Of a stretch of DNA of 64,000 nt, positions 52,180 to 60,959 are shown in pieces. The first letter of the stretch is position 1. Every line of letters begins with the position of its first letter. The position numbers and the translations under genes are program-made. A model generated the notes under the pieces. The model ran no database searches and was not told where the DNA came from. It saw only the letters and a program-made list of their open reading frames with translations. Source of the DNA: Nostoc carneum NIES-2107 (lineage in GTDB: Bacteria > Cyanobacteriota > Cyanobacteriia > Cyanobacteriales > Nostocaceae); the NCBI GenBank assembly GCA_002368155.1, contig AP018182.1, forward strand, positions 157,469 through 221,468, written 5' to 3'.

Positions 52180-52962
52180 TTAAGTTTGTACTAGTTGTAC
52201 GAAATTTTGAATTGAGTCTTTCTCAATATGGTTCTCTACTAGTTTATTAGATAAGTATTTGCGCCAAGAATCTAACTGTTGAAGATACTCTATTACTCCA
52301 CTAGAACCAGCTACCTCGTATAGTGTAATAGCTGTTTCCCATTCCTTTAAGCTGGCTTGTTTCTCTGAGAGAATTTTGACTATAGCTTCTGGAAGTTTAG
52401 TGTCTTTATCAGTCTCTAAATGTAGGTGTGGTGTGTTTTCTAGTAATATTTCTTGTTCAGATAGAGTAACACCATCATCTTCTATATTTCTAGTATGAAG
52501 TTGAATACTAGTCTCTGATAAAGGAAGAGTATATTGAATAAATTTTTTAACTTTTCTGGTTTTAGTACTTCTCCTTTTTGATTTAATGATAACTGGGTTG
52601 TTTGGTTCTGCAACTTCGTAACATTGAGGGAGTTCCAGAGAGAGTTGACCTGTTAAGTGCCATGATGCGCTTCGTTTTTCTGGTGGGGTAATGCGATAAG
52701 AAAACTCAGCTGTTTTTCTGGGATCGCCAGACTTTCTTAGTTTAACCCACATGTTGTAGCTGATAATTCCTTGGATGTAAGTTTTTGGGTCTAATATTAC
52801 TGGGTTTGTGTTTTCCCACCACTCAATTTGAACTACGCGATCGCCATCTAATTCGTAGATAGTTCTAACTCTAGCATTAGGATGAGACGACAGGAATGAG
52901 TTTACCCAAGCCCTTTGCTTTTTATTAAGCCTGGGCTTGCGATAAGAGGATTTATTTTTCAT
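52180..52962 (-). CDS. Unknown basic protein beside the family B polymerase
   Basis: No family is recognised. The 260-residue protein has a basic N-terminus (RKPRLNKKQRAWVNSFL), a beta-rich middle with WHLTGQLSLELP near residue 105 and a basic stretch KSKRRSTKTRKVKK, suggesting nucleic-acid contact. The C-terminal third is helical. QLSLE in the middle resembles the clamp peptide but lacks the final Phe. It lies 88 bases after the polymerase gene on the same strand and may be co-transcribed. Confidence 0.65.
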   Translation of the reverse strand: MKNKSSYRKPRLNKKQRAWVNSFLSSHPNARVRTIYELDGDRVVQIEWWENTNPVILDPKTYIQGIISYNMWVKLRKSGDPRKTAEFSYRITPPEKRSASWHLTGQLSLELPQCYEVAEPNNPVIIKSKRRSTKTRKVKKFIQYTLPLSETSIQLHTRNIEDDGVTLSEQEILLENTPHLHLETDKDTKLPEAIVKILSEKQASLKEWETAITLYEVAGSSGVIEYLQQLDSWRKYLSNKLVENHIEKDSIQNFVQLVQT

Positions 52963-53050
52963 TAGTTACAGACAAGTGAGAATGTATGAATTTGAAAAAC
53001 CTTCATATTTATTAGCTTTGAGATTTACGTAAAATCTCAACTTTGTTCAT

Positions 53051-54868
53051 TTAGAAAAGAGATAACTGACGTTTGTTACTTTCTAGTGTTGTAGGAGCAG
53101 CTATTTTGAGGATTTCTTCTCGCCTTTTTTCAATAAGGTGAAGATAGTATTGACGTGAGTAATTCTCATTATTGCTGATATTATTTATGCCGCTAATTCC
53201 GTAATAGTAAGTGACTACATCTCCAGGTTTTCCTAGTTTGAGGATTTCTTTTTCGCCCTCTTTAATTTTGCGTGTGATTGCAAGTTTTTCTTTTGGATAT
53301 TCTCTTGATAAAATCTGGGATTTGATGTGTGCATAATAATCTTCTGCTGCTGATACATTTTGAATTAGCAGGGTTAAATACTCAATAGAAAACTCTTTCT
53401 CTAGTTGAGAGCGATCGCGGTTGCGCCAGTTGCCTTTAGTGATAATTTTCCCGTCTGGAAGCCATAAAAGGTAATTTTTGGTTCCCCGTTCGGGGATAAA
53501 CATAGCGTCAGCGATAAACTCTAGCTTGACAGTTATCCCTTTAGGCAATTGAGATTGCAGTAAACTACGTACCTCTTCTGGGTTGGGATGTGTGAAAAAC
53601 ACTCCATCAGTGTCAACTTCCACAGGAGTACCGCCGTGCCGAGTGATAATTTCAATCATTAGCTTGAGTACTTTTCGACTGTAGGCTGTAACTAATGCAG
53701 CAGCCTCCATATCATTGAAGGCGAGTTCAGAGGTGCCGAAGAATCCAAACTCGGAGTTAGCTAAAACCTTGATGGATTCTCTTTTTTCCTTAGCAGCAAT
53801 ATCTCCAGCAGATGCAAGTTGTTCCAACCTAAATTTTTGATTCACCAAATATTGCAGAATACTTAGCCCAATACGTTCTGTATCTTTAATTGAGCAAATA
53901 CCCTTGTCTAGCATTGCCCAAGGGTGCATTGAGCTAATATCTGCATATCCAACCCTTCTATACAGTCCAGGAATAGAGTAAGCCATCCCTCCCTGAAATT
54001 TGTATTTGCGATCGGGTTTTGGTTTATAACCTGGATAATGATGCTCAAATATTCGCTCCCATTTAGTACCATTACCAGCAAGTGTTAGCTGCTGGAGGTT
54101 CATTTCCGGTACAATTAGTGCTTCGTAATAGTATGAGGGTACAAGTCTATTCGCAATTAGCCGGGTGTCTTCAAGGTCGTAGACAAGATACTCTTTCAGG
54201 CGTTTCCATCCCTTACTGTTGGGGCCATCTTTCCAACAACTGAGGATTTCTTCATAGGGAAGAACTAGCCTAGTCTTCTGGCGCAGTCCCATGTCCAGTA
54301 CAGCCTTTTTGAGCGATCTGCCGTTAGTTAGCTTTTTGGCTATGAAATCCCACCTCAGAACGCAGATATAAATGTCTACGTGTTGGCTATTTTGGATGAA
54401 CACCTCCTGAATTTTTAGTGGCTCGCCCCGTACTTGGGCAGTACGAATAGTCCGAGATTTAGATGCAACTTTAAATGGGTGTTTTATACCGTGCAAGTTG
54501 CATCGCGTAATAATAAATGGAATATCAAATGCCATCCCGTTATAGGTGAAAATGACATCTGGATTTCTTTTACTGAGATGGTTGATAAATTTGGTCAGTA
54601 TTTTAGCTTCTGAGATATCCATAAAAATAGTAGAATATCCCCTTGAATCCATACAACCAATAGCATAGATACGGCTTTCAAAGGGGTTTATTCCTGCTGT
54701 TTCGATATCGACAAATATTTGTGAAAGTTCCTGATACGGCTTGAGTTGTATTTTGGGTTGCCAAGGTTTTATTGGAGAGGGGTCTTTCCAATAAATGTTT
54801 AGTTTGTCTTCATCAACAACGATTATTCCTCTAGATTTTTTTACAAAATCTCTGTGGTTATAATTCAT
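53051..54868 (-). CDS. Compact family B DNA polymerase ending in a clamp-binding peptide
   Basis: A 605-residue DNA polymerase with proofreading. Exonuclease motifs: VDIETAG (D54, E56), TYNGMAFDIPF (109-118) and YLVYDLEDT (Exo III, near D231). Polymerase motifs: A in ADISSMHPW (309-317), B in KVLANSEFG (K367, 371-375), C in VDTDGV (418-421), then GTKNYLLW (461-469) and TKGNWRNRDRS. All catalytic residues are present. It is smaller than most family B enzymes and has no terminal-protein region. The last residues are RQLSLF, the beta-clamp consensus, so it probably runs with the plasmid clamp encoded at 57098. Confidence 0.88.
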   Translation of the reverse strand: MNYNHRDFVKKSRGIIVVDEDKLNIYWKDPSPIKPWQPKIQLKPYQELSQIFVDIETAGINPFESRIYAIGCMDSRGYSTIFMDISEAKILTKFINHLSKRNPDVIFTYNGMAFDIPFIITRCNLHGIKHPFKVASKSRTIRTAQVRGEPLKIQEVFIQNSQHVDIYICVLRWDFIAKKLTNGRSLKKAVLDMGLRQKTRLVLPYEEILSCWKDGPNSKGWKRLKEYLVYDLEDTRLIANRLVPSYYYEALIVPEMNLQQLTLAGNGTKWERIFEHHYPGYKPKPDRKYKFQGGMAYSIPGLYRRVGYADISSMHPWAMLDKGICSIKDTERIGLSILQYLVNQKFRLEQLASAGDIAAKEKRESIKVLANSEFGFFGTSELAFNDMEAAALVTAYSRKVLKLMIEIITRHGGTPVEVDTDGVFFTHPNPEEVRSLLQSQLPKGITVKLEFIADAMFIPERGTKNYLLWLPDGKIITKGNWRNRDRSQLEKEFSIEYLTLLIQNVSAAEDYYAHIKSQILSREYPKEKLAITRKIKEGEKEILKLGKPGDVVTYYYGISGINNISNNENYSRQYYLHLIEKRREEILKIAAPTTLESNKRQLSLF

Positions 54869-55009
54869 TAATTAGAGATTTTCCTAATTCATGTTGATAT
54901 TAATTTTTAACTATCAAGTTAACTGCGTATGCTGCTGTGGTAGTAAATGTTAATTTATTTGGTTATTTGATTAAATAAATATAGAAATAAATATGGTTAA
55001 TCAGTACTT

Positions 55010-55636
55010 ATGAATGAATTAAGCAATGAAACACGAGTGATTTTAATTGGTGGCTCCTCTCATGTAGGCAAATCCACCCTTGGCCAATCTTTGGCGGCGA
55101 GGCTTGGTTGGAGTTATCGTTCTACAGACAAACTCGCTCGACATCCTGGACATCCTTGGGTGGGTGCAAATAGAAATGCTATTCCAGAACACGTAGCAGA
55201 ACATTATGGAACTTTGTCTGTTGACGCTCTTTTTGTAGATGTATTGTCGCATTATGAGAAAAATGTGTTACCGCAAGTCGAGATTATCGTTCATTCTCAT
55301 GCGTCTGATTTATCAACGGAATGCCTTATCCTTGAAGGCTCTGCATTATGGCCTGAATTTGTAGCGAATTTAGTTAGCGAAAATGGTGTTAAAGCGATTT
55401 GGCTTACGGCTAGTGACCAACTCTTCTCTTATCGAATCTTTAGTGAAAGTAATTTTTATAATGTAAGTGAGGATAAAAAGTACCTAATTCAAAAATTTTT
55501 AGACCGTACCTTATTATATAATAAACGCATGAGGGAGAAGGTTGAACATCTCGGATTTATATGTATTGATGTAGAATCTGTGTTAGTGGCAGACGAACTT
55601 TCAAAGAAATGTATGGAATTGATGCAGATTGCCTAA
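55010..55636 (+). CDS. P-loop kinase-like protein
   Basis: A 208-residue protein with a Walker A motif GGSSHVGKSTLG (residues 14-25), then STDKLARHPGHPW and a later LILEGSALWP that could be Walker B. The size and order fit small kinases of the adenylylsulfate/2-phosphoglycerate/zeta-toxin type, but the substrate cannot be named. It is the only plus-strand gene between the polymerase and dnaX, so it may be a separate insertion. Confidence 0.65.
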   Translation: MNELSNETRVILIGGSSHVGKSTLGQSLAARLGWSYRSTDKLARHPGHPWVGANRNAIPEHVAEHYGTLSVDALFVDVLSHYEKNVLPQVEIIVHSHASDLSTECLILEGSALWPEFVANLVSENGVKAIWLTASDQLFSYRIFSESNFYNVSEDKKYLIQKFLDRTLLYNKRMREKVEHLGFICIDVESVLVADELSKKCMELMQIA

Positions 55637-55710
55637 ATGAGAGTATTTTAATAAATATTAAGCCCTTTAGTAGTTTTAGCATTTTAATTGTTACTAAAAA
55701 ACTATAAATT

Positions 55711-55738
55711 GAGGGTTATAACTATAGTTATAACCCTC
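55711..55738. terminator. Perfect 28-bp palindrome between convergent genes
   Basis: GAGGGTTATAACTA is followed by its exact reverse complement. It lies just past the dnaX stop and after the kinase-like gene; probably a two-way terminator. Confidence 0.65.
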
Positions 55739-55745
55739 GTTAAAG

Positions 55746-57035
55746 TTAAGCTTGCTGTAATTGTTTTTGTTGCAGCTTTTGAACAGCTTCTACCCAAGCA
55801 GGTGCTTTTTTACCATTAATAGGTGTCAGCTTTTGCCAGTGTTCTTGTAACTGCGCTTGTGTTAAGTGGGGTAACTGTTCCTTGCCCCAGTTAATCGCAT
55901 CTTGAGCAGTTTTCCAATCTTTCCAGGGTTGTGATTGGTGACTACCCTTGTTGGTTGGCACTATCTCGATAAGTGTAGCTTCTAACCAAAGGTGCGCGTC
56001 TTCATCCCGCATGAAATTTTGGCGTGCCATTAAAAGTGCGATCGCATTTCGGATCTGGTCAATATTCCACAACTGCGAGATACTTACTAATTCCTCCCAG
56101 GTGTCCTCTTCTAACTGTGTAAGATGTCTGCTATTGAGATTAGTTTTGCACACAAGTAAGTCTTTGAGGAAGTTGACAAGACTTGTATGGATGGCAGTTG
56201 GCAGTTTACCAGATTCAATCCAATCTTGAAGGATGCCTAAATTGCCCGTAATTTCTCCTTTGATGATATTTTCACAGACGGTGAGTAGATCGTATTCGGG
56301 AATAGTGCCTGATAGTTCCCAAACCCAGTTAGAGGTAATTTCTTCTTCACCTAGTAAAGTTAACTGATCTAAAAGTTTGAGTGAGTCGCGCAGATGTCCT
56401 TTGTTTGCTTTAGCTACGGCGGTAACTGCTGATGGTGCAATGTTGATACTTTCTTGGTGAGATATTTGTTCTAGGTAGCTTGCAACTAGCGAGACAGGAA
56501 CTCTCTTAAAGTCAAACTTTTGGCAACGGGAGACAATGGTTTCTGGAACTTTGTGTAACTCGGTTGTGCAGAAGATAAATACTACATGACGGGGAGGGCT
56601 TTCAATGGTTTTGAGGAGTGCTTGCCACGATTGGCTGCTTAGGGCATGACATTCATCAATAATGAATATTTTGAATTTACCTTCCACTGGTGCAAACTGG
56701 ATAGTGGATATAAGCTCTCGGATCAGTTCTACCCCACTATTGCTTGCTGCATCCAGTTCGGTTACATCAACAGAAGAAGATGCCGTAATTCCCTTGCATG
56801 AATTGCATTCTCCACAGGGCTCAGTTGTCGGCTCATTGCTTGATTGACAATTAAGAGATTTAGCCATGATGCGTGCGGTACTGGTTTTGCCCGTACCTTT
56901 GGGGCCACTAAATAGGTAAGCAGGTGCAATCTTTTGGAGAGCGATCGCATTTATGAGAGTGCGAACGATATGTTCTTGCCCAATAACTTCACTAAGAGTC
57001 TGGGGACGATATTTAAGATGTAGTGGTTGGTACAT
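55746..57035 (-). CDS. dnaX: DNA polymerase III gamma/tau subunit (clamp loader ATPase)
   Basis: A 429-residue motor of the clamp loader. The ATG at 57035 (MYQPLHLKYRPQTL) has GGAAAG upstream; a TTG at 57047 is the alternative. Motifs: Walker A GPKGTGKTS, zinc-binding Cys set starting LNCQSS and CGECNSC, Walker B FIIDECHALS and IVSRCQKF (S-R-C). It ends near the gamma length with no long tau tail, so there is probably no alpha-binding domain, in keeping with the absence of a DnaE gene. No frameshift site was seen. Confidence 0.9.
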   Translation of the reverse strand: MYQPLHLKYRPQTLSEVIGQEHIVRTLINAIALQKIAPAYLFSGPKGTGKTSTARIMAKSLNCQSSNEPTTEPCGECNSCKGITASSSVDVTELDAASNSGVELIRELISTIQFAPVEGKFKIFIIDECHALSSQSWQALLKTIESPPRHVVFIFCTTELHKVPETIVSRCQKFDFKRVPVSLVASYLEQISHQESINIAPSAVTAVAKANKGHLRDSLKLLDQLTLLGEEEITSNWVWELSGTIPEYDLLTVCENIIKGEITGNLGILQDWIESGKLPTAIHTSLVNFLKDLLVCKTNLNSRHLTQLEEDTWEELVSISQLWNIDQIRNAIALLMARQNFMRDEDAHLWLEATLIEIVPTNKGSHQSQPWKDWKTAQDAINWGKEQLPHLTQAQLQEHWQKLTPINGKKAPAWVEAVQKLQQKQLQQA

Positions 57036-57064
57036 AGTTCTTTCCAATAATTTATTTGAACTTC

Positions 57065-57088
57065 CTCCTACCAGTTATCTGGTAGGAG
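57065..57088. promoter_or_regulatory. Hairpin between dnaN and dnaX
   Basis: CTCCTACCAG and CTGGTAGGAG with a four-base loop form a perfect stem, with no T-run on the minus strand. It lies just after the dnaN stop and before the dnaX start; it may adjust relative expression. Confidence 0.5.
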
Positions 57089-57097
57089 AGTTTGCTT

Positions 57098-58468
57098 TTA
57101 TACAGAAGCAGCCTCTTTCTTGGCTCGTGTACGCGAACTTGGCTTACTTTTGTTACTAGCTTTGGCCTCAGCTGTTGATGTCTCTACTTCCGAGGTTTCA
57201 CCATTGCTTTCCGTTTGAGAAGTCTGAGTATTATTTATGGCTTCTTCTAGTTCGGCTACTACAGTAGTTTCTGTTGTTTCTAATGCTTCAGGAGTTTTCT
57301 CTGCTGTTGTCGTTTTGCTTGGGGTGGATTTATTTTCAAACCCCTGCTTAATTTCTACAGGCATTACCAGATACAGCTGATTGAGCAGTCCTCCCATCGG
57401 GCAGATAATGACTGGTTGCGTAGGTTTGTTACACCGCACCACGATTTCATCAGTACTGATGTGCTTCAATCCTTCGATAAGGTAGTCGATATTTAATCCA
57501 ATACTGATGTTTTCTGAATGACTAGTTGCTGGTTTCATCAGTACCGAGTCAACTGCATCTCCAATATCAGTAGCTTCGGTGTAAAGTGTTGCCTGTGTAG
57601 CTTCCAATTCCCAGAGAATTTTGACAACCTTTTGCTTGCGTTCGGCTAGATAACTTACCCGCTTCAGTGCGCTCTCAAATCCTTTGCGTTCTAATGTAAA
57701 TTCATACTCAAATGTTCTGGGAATCAAGCTATTGATTTTGGGGTATTCTCCCTCTAAAAGTCGGGAAATGACCTTTGTATTAGGAAGACTAAACTCAATA
57801 GTTTTATTTGATAGAAGAATATTGCACACGCTTGTATCGGCACTTTGAGAGAGAATTTTGTTTAACTCGCTAAGTGACTTACCTGGAACAGTAAAGTCAA
57901 TTGGGTCAGAATATTCGCTATCAAGTATTCCTGTGACTAGTGCTAATTTGTGACCATTTGTACTAGCAGCTTGCCACTTATTGGTATCAATTTTGAAGTT
58001 GACACCAGTTAAAACTAACTTTGTTTCGTCACCATTGGTGCAATAGAGTGTCCCTTCAAGTGCAGCTTGGAGTTTCTTGGCACTTAAGTTTATCTCTATT
58101 GGATTTTCTCCCTTGGGAAGAGTTGGAAACTCGTCAGGTTTTCCGCCAATCAGACGGCATTTACCGCTATTGTGAGTAATTATGCAGGTTTGGTTTTCTA
58201 CCTCTAAGGTAATTTCTCCTCTGACATTGTTAATAGTGTCAGTTAATAGTTTGGCTGGTAGTGCTACCTGACCTGACGTTTCTACATTAGCAGTCGTTGT
58301 AGTATGAATTGTGAGGTTAAGGTTTGTTCCTGTTGCTGATACTATCCCATCTTCATTTGCTATCAGTAAGATATTTCCTAAAATTGGGTCAGTAGGTTTA
58401 GGACTAATTGCGAGATAAGCGGTTTCTAGAATTTCTGCGAGTTTAGATTGTTCAATGTTTAGTTTCAT
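57098..58468 (-). CDS. dnaN: DNA polymerase III beta sliding clamp with long C-terminal tail
   Basis: A 456-residue clamp that holds polymerases on DNA. MKLNIEQSKLAEILETAYLA opens the fold and YLVMPVEIK (about residues 367-375) is its usual end. A further 82 residues follow, rich in Thr, Glu, Ser and Ala and ending in basic residues (SRTRAKKEAASV). The usual clamp ends at Y-L-I-M-P-V-R-L, beside the peptide-binding pocket, so this tail is unusual. It is the first gene of the dnaN-dnaX pair; the genes share a strand and lie 62 bases apart. Confidence 0.9.
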   Translation of the reverse strand: MKLNIEQSKLAEILETAYLAISPKPTDPILGNILLIANEDGIVSATGTNLNLTIHTTTTANVETSGQVALPAKLLTDTINNVRGEITLEVENQTCIITHNSGKCRLIGGKPDEFPTLPKGENPIEINLSAKKLQAALEGTLYCTNGDETKLVLTGVNFKIDTNKWQAASTNGHKLALVTGILDSEYSDPIDFTVPGKSLSELNKILSQSADTSVCNILLSNKTIEFSLPNTKVISRLLEGEYPKINSLIPRTFEYEFTLERKGFESALKRVSYLAERKQKVVKILWELEATQATLYTEATDIGDAVDSVLMKPATSHSENISIGLNIDYLIEGLKHISTDEIVVRCNKPTQPVIICPMGGLLNQLYLVMPVEIKQGFENKSTPSKTTTAEKTPEALETTETTVVAELEEAINNTQTSQTESNGETSEVETSTAEAKASNKSKPSSRTRAKKEAASV

Positions 58469-58547
58469 TTGTTATTTTGCTTTTAGTAGATGATGTTTTA
58501 ACGGGCGCTATTTCTAGCACCCTTTTCGGTTACATGAGATAGTTTTT

Positions 58548-58991
58548 TTAGTAAGGCAATTCTTCCATCTCAGTACTGTAGGCTGTATAAGCCTGACCTG
58601 CTGTACTAGGAGGAAGTGCTGCTACTGGCATATCAGCTGCACCTACCAGGCGATTATGTTCTGCTACAACAGTTGATGTTTTACCGATGCGGTGAGAGAA
58701 TTCGGGATTTGCCTGCATTGTTGTTTGGATATCGATTTCTTTGCCTTCTGAGAAGAATTCGAGAAAATCGCTTCCATCGGGGTTTGGTGATTTGTAGGAA
58801 GTGACAACTGCTACCCAAGATTTATCTCTTTGATTGACTGCTTCTTTAGGTTCAAGAGATGGCGTAAAAGTGGGTTGAAATACACCGAGGCGATGAAACT
58901 CTGCACGTTTTTCAGCGACAGTTGCATTAGTAAATCGGGCAAATGCAACCTCTAGTTCGCGTTGGAACTGTTTATAAGCCTCGCCAAATTT
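58548..58991 (-). pseudogene. C-terminal fragment of a gene interrupted by the Tn3 transposon
   Basis: About 147 codons remain open on the minus strand, from the transposon end (FGEAYKQFQRELEVAFARFT) to a stop at 58548-58550, with no start codon of its own. The text looks like real protein (SWVAVVTSYKSPNPDGSDFL, NPEFSHRIGKTSTVV, ending MEELPY). The N-terminal part should lie beyond the right end of the transposon, past base 64000. The family is not recognised. It lies 80 bases upstream of dnaN on the same strand, so it was probably part of the replication operon. Confidence 0.65.
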
Positions 58992-59031
58992 GGCATCACC
59001 GTGCCAAAACGGGAAAATTGTACGCTAAGGC
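58992..59031 (+). repeat. Left terminal inverted repeat of the transposon
   Basis: Starts near GGCATCACCG and ends GTACGCTAAGGC; 38 bases match the right repeat exactly. Its inner end (ACGCTAAG) resembles the conserved inner end of Tn3 repeats. Confidence 0.85.
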
Positions 59032-59081
59032 TAAAAGCCTTTCTCCATAGGCATCTTAGCCACCCATTTTCCATTTTGAAT

Positions 59082-59297
59082 TTATCTCATCCCCCCAATT
59101 CCAGAACCATCGCACTCAGGGCAAATCCAGCCACTATCACCATACAAATAGCCTAAGCCTCCGCAGTGGCAGCAATTTACGTATATCCCATCATCTTCAA
59201 AAAATAATTCAGGCGTAGAAATACTATCAGGATCATCGGCGAAATCTGGAATTCCTAGAGCTATTTCTTGAGTGCGATCTGAATGATTTTTTTCCAT
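59082..59297 (-). CDS. Small DnaJ-type zinc-finger protein (transposon passenger)
   Basis: A 71-residue acidic protein with two C-x-x-C-x-G-x-G units, CCHCGGLGYL and CPECDGSGIGG, the zinc ribbon of DnaJ chaperones. There is no J domain. It lies between the left transposon end and the recombinase gene on the same strand. Its role in the element is unknown; binding an unfolded or DNA-bound partner is a guess. Confidence 0.65.
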   Translation of the reverse strand: MEKNHSDRTQEIALGIPDFADDPDSISTPELFFEDDGIYVNCCHCGGLGYLYGDSGWICPECDGSGIGGMR

Positions 59298-59489
59298 TAC
59301 AAAATTCCCTTTTCGTTACTTGATGGATAATCTTGTTTTATTGTTTTTCAATGCTATGGCTGATGCTTTACCTAAGTGGCTGATTACCCTAATTTTATTG
59401 GTGCAGAGTAGTATGTATTCCCTGCACCTTAGTAATAATTAGGAAAAAAAGTGTTTTTTATATCCACATAATTAAGCTATATACTGAAA

Positions 59490-60383
59490 TTATTCTGAGA
59501 AATTTGGTAAGTTTTTAAACGCTAATTGTGCTACTTCTTCGGCTCGCCCTGATGTAACTTTCTGATACCGTAATGTTGTCTGAATGCTTTCATGTCCCAT
59601 GAGCGCCCTAAGTTCTTCAATGCCCATTAATCCCACTCGCTCTGTAGCAAAAGTATGTCGGAGGTCATGAAGTCGAATCCCCTGGAGTTCTGGAATGTTC
59701 TCAATTAAGCTTTTCCAAGATTGATGCGCCATCCGGTATGACAGACGGGAGACTACAAAAGTTTTTGGCTGTTGAGCTGTAAATAGTGCTGTATGGTTGG
59801 GATGTCTATAATATTTAATGTAGTGATTTAGACCAAAAGAAGCTACTTCACTGTAAAAACACCACCGTTGCTTATTACCTTTGCCAATAACCTGAAATTT
59901 CCGGGCTTTGAGGTCTATGTCATCTAAATTTAGAGCCAGTACCTCAGCAATCCTAGCGCCACTGGTATGCAACAAACGCACCAAGGCAGACATTCGCACA
60001 TCTGTTTTGATAATTTGATACAGGACACTTAACTGAGCAGGAGTAAGATAACGCACCAGTTCATCTGTAGTGTGTTCTCCTTGCTCTCGAATGGGTTTGC
60101 GTCTTGCGAGTCCCGCAACTGGATTGGATTTGAGATATCCCATATCAACAGCGAAGTTGAATAAAGCCGTGATTACAGCTTGATGACGGTGGTGTGTAGT
60201 ATAAGAAACATCGGTTAAATGATTGAGATATTCCACTAAAACTTGTCTGTCAATGATTTCTATTGACCATCGCCCATACTCCTTGAGTAAGGGGAGAATC
60301 GTAGACTCATAAGAACGCAGAGTACTTTTGGCTAGTCCTGGACGTTCTAAAAACTTGGTGGCTAAAGCAGCTAAAGTTATCAT
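59490..60383 (-). CDS. tnpI: Tyrosine recombinase (TnpI-like)
   Basis: A 297-residue site-specific recombinase that resolves cointegrates formed by the transposase. N-terminal SAM-like core-binding domain (residues about 1-85), then the catalytic domain. The first Arg lies in LLHTSGARIAEVLAL, the Lys in VIGKGNKQRW, then LHDLRHTFATERV (His-x-x-Arg) and LMGHESIQTTLRYQKV (His, and catalytic Tyr near residue 273). All six catalytic positions are present. Divergent from the transposase operon, with the likely resolution site between. Confidence 0.85.
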   Translation of the reverse strand: MITLAALATKFLERPGLAKSTLRSYESTILPLLKEYGRWSIEIIDRQVLVEYLNHLTDVSYTTHHRHQAVITALFNFAVDMGYLKSNPVAGLARRKPIREQGEHTTDELVRYLTPAQLSVLYQIIKTDVRMSALVRLLHTSGARIAEVLALNLDDIDLKARKFQVIGKGNKQRWCFYSEVASFGLNHYIKYYRHPNHTALFTAQQPKTFVVSRLSYRMAHQSWKSLIENIPELQGIRLHDLRHTFATERVGLMGIEELRALMGHESIQTTLRYQKVTSGRAEEVAQLAFKNLPNFSE

Positions 60384-60466
60384 TACTTTAGAGAGCTTTT
60401 GGCAATTTATTTGAATAAAAGTGTAGATATATATTTATTATTAATAAATATACTTTTAGATATATT
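60384..60466. other. Probable internal resolution site of the transposon
   Basis: TATATTTAT and ATAAATATA (60430-60452) are perfect 9-bp arms around the 5-base spacer TATTA, the size of a tyrosine-recombinase core. GTGTAGATATAT to the left and TTTTAGATATAT to the right look like direct-repeat accessory sites. It sits between the recombinase and transposase genes, where Tn4430-like elements carry theirs. Confidence 0.6.
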
Positions 60467-60937
60467 TTGATAGTGATAACAGAACATTCGACACTTCCCA
60501 CGGGGGAAGAAGGGCTTGCTAATTACGTCCAGAGATTGCGAGGTCATCTTTGTTTAACCCAAAAAGAGTTGAGTTTCAAAGCGGGGATACATATCCAGAC
60601 CATCCGCAAAATTGAAGGTGGACAAACTTCAAGGCTCAATCAAAAGGCTAAAGGTGGTCTGGCTTCGGCGTTAGGGATACCACCAGAGTACTTGGATGCA
60701 GCAGCGAAGAAAGTCTCTCCAGAAACCATAACTTCACTCAAGTTTTGCCCCAAATGTTGGACTCCAGGAACTACCCCTGACCCAATGTGGACTGACTTCC
60801 GGTCAAAGTATTGCTTTGCTTGTGGTACAGCCTTACGGAATCGCTGTTCCCGTTGCAATGAACCAATTATGTCGCTGAAATTCAAATTTTGCCCTTACTG
60901 CGGCGCGAATTACAAACAAAATCAAACTATTGCTTGA
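60467..60937 (+). CDS. XRE-type helix-turn-helix protein with zinc ribbons
   Basis: About 156 residues from TTG 60467 (a GTG at 60473 is equally possible). The helix-turn-helix domain LTQKELSFKAGIHIQTIRKI (about residues 29-48) is followed by two zinc-ribbon units: FCPKCW with YCFACG, and RCSRCN with FCPYCG. It lies 22 bases before the transposase, probably in one transcript, and its operator may overlap the resolution site. Likely a regulator of transposition. Confidence 0.75.
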   Translation: MIVITEHSTLPTGEEGLANYVQRLRGHLCLTQKELSFKAGIHIQTIRKIEGGQTSRLNQKAKGGLASALGIPPEYLDAAAKKVSPETITSLKFCPKCWTPGTTPDPMWTDFRSKYCFACGTALRNRCSRCNEPIMSLKFKFCPYCGANYKQNQTIA

Positions 60938-60959
60938 AATCAAATATACAGGTATTTAA

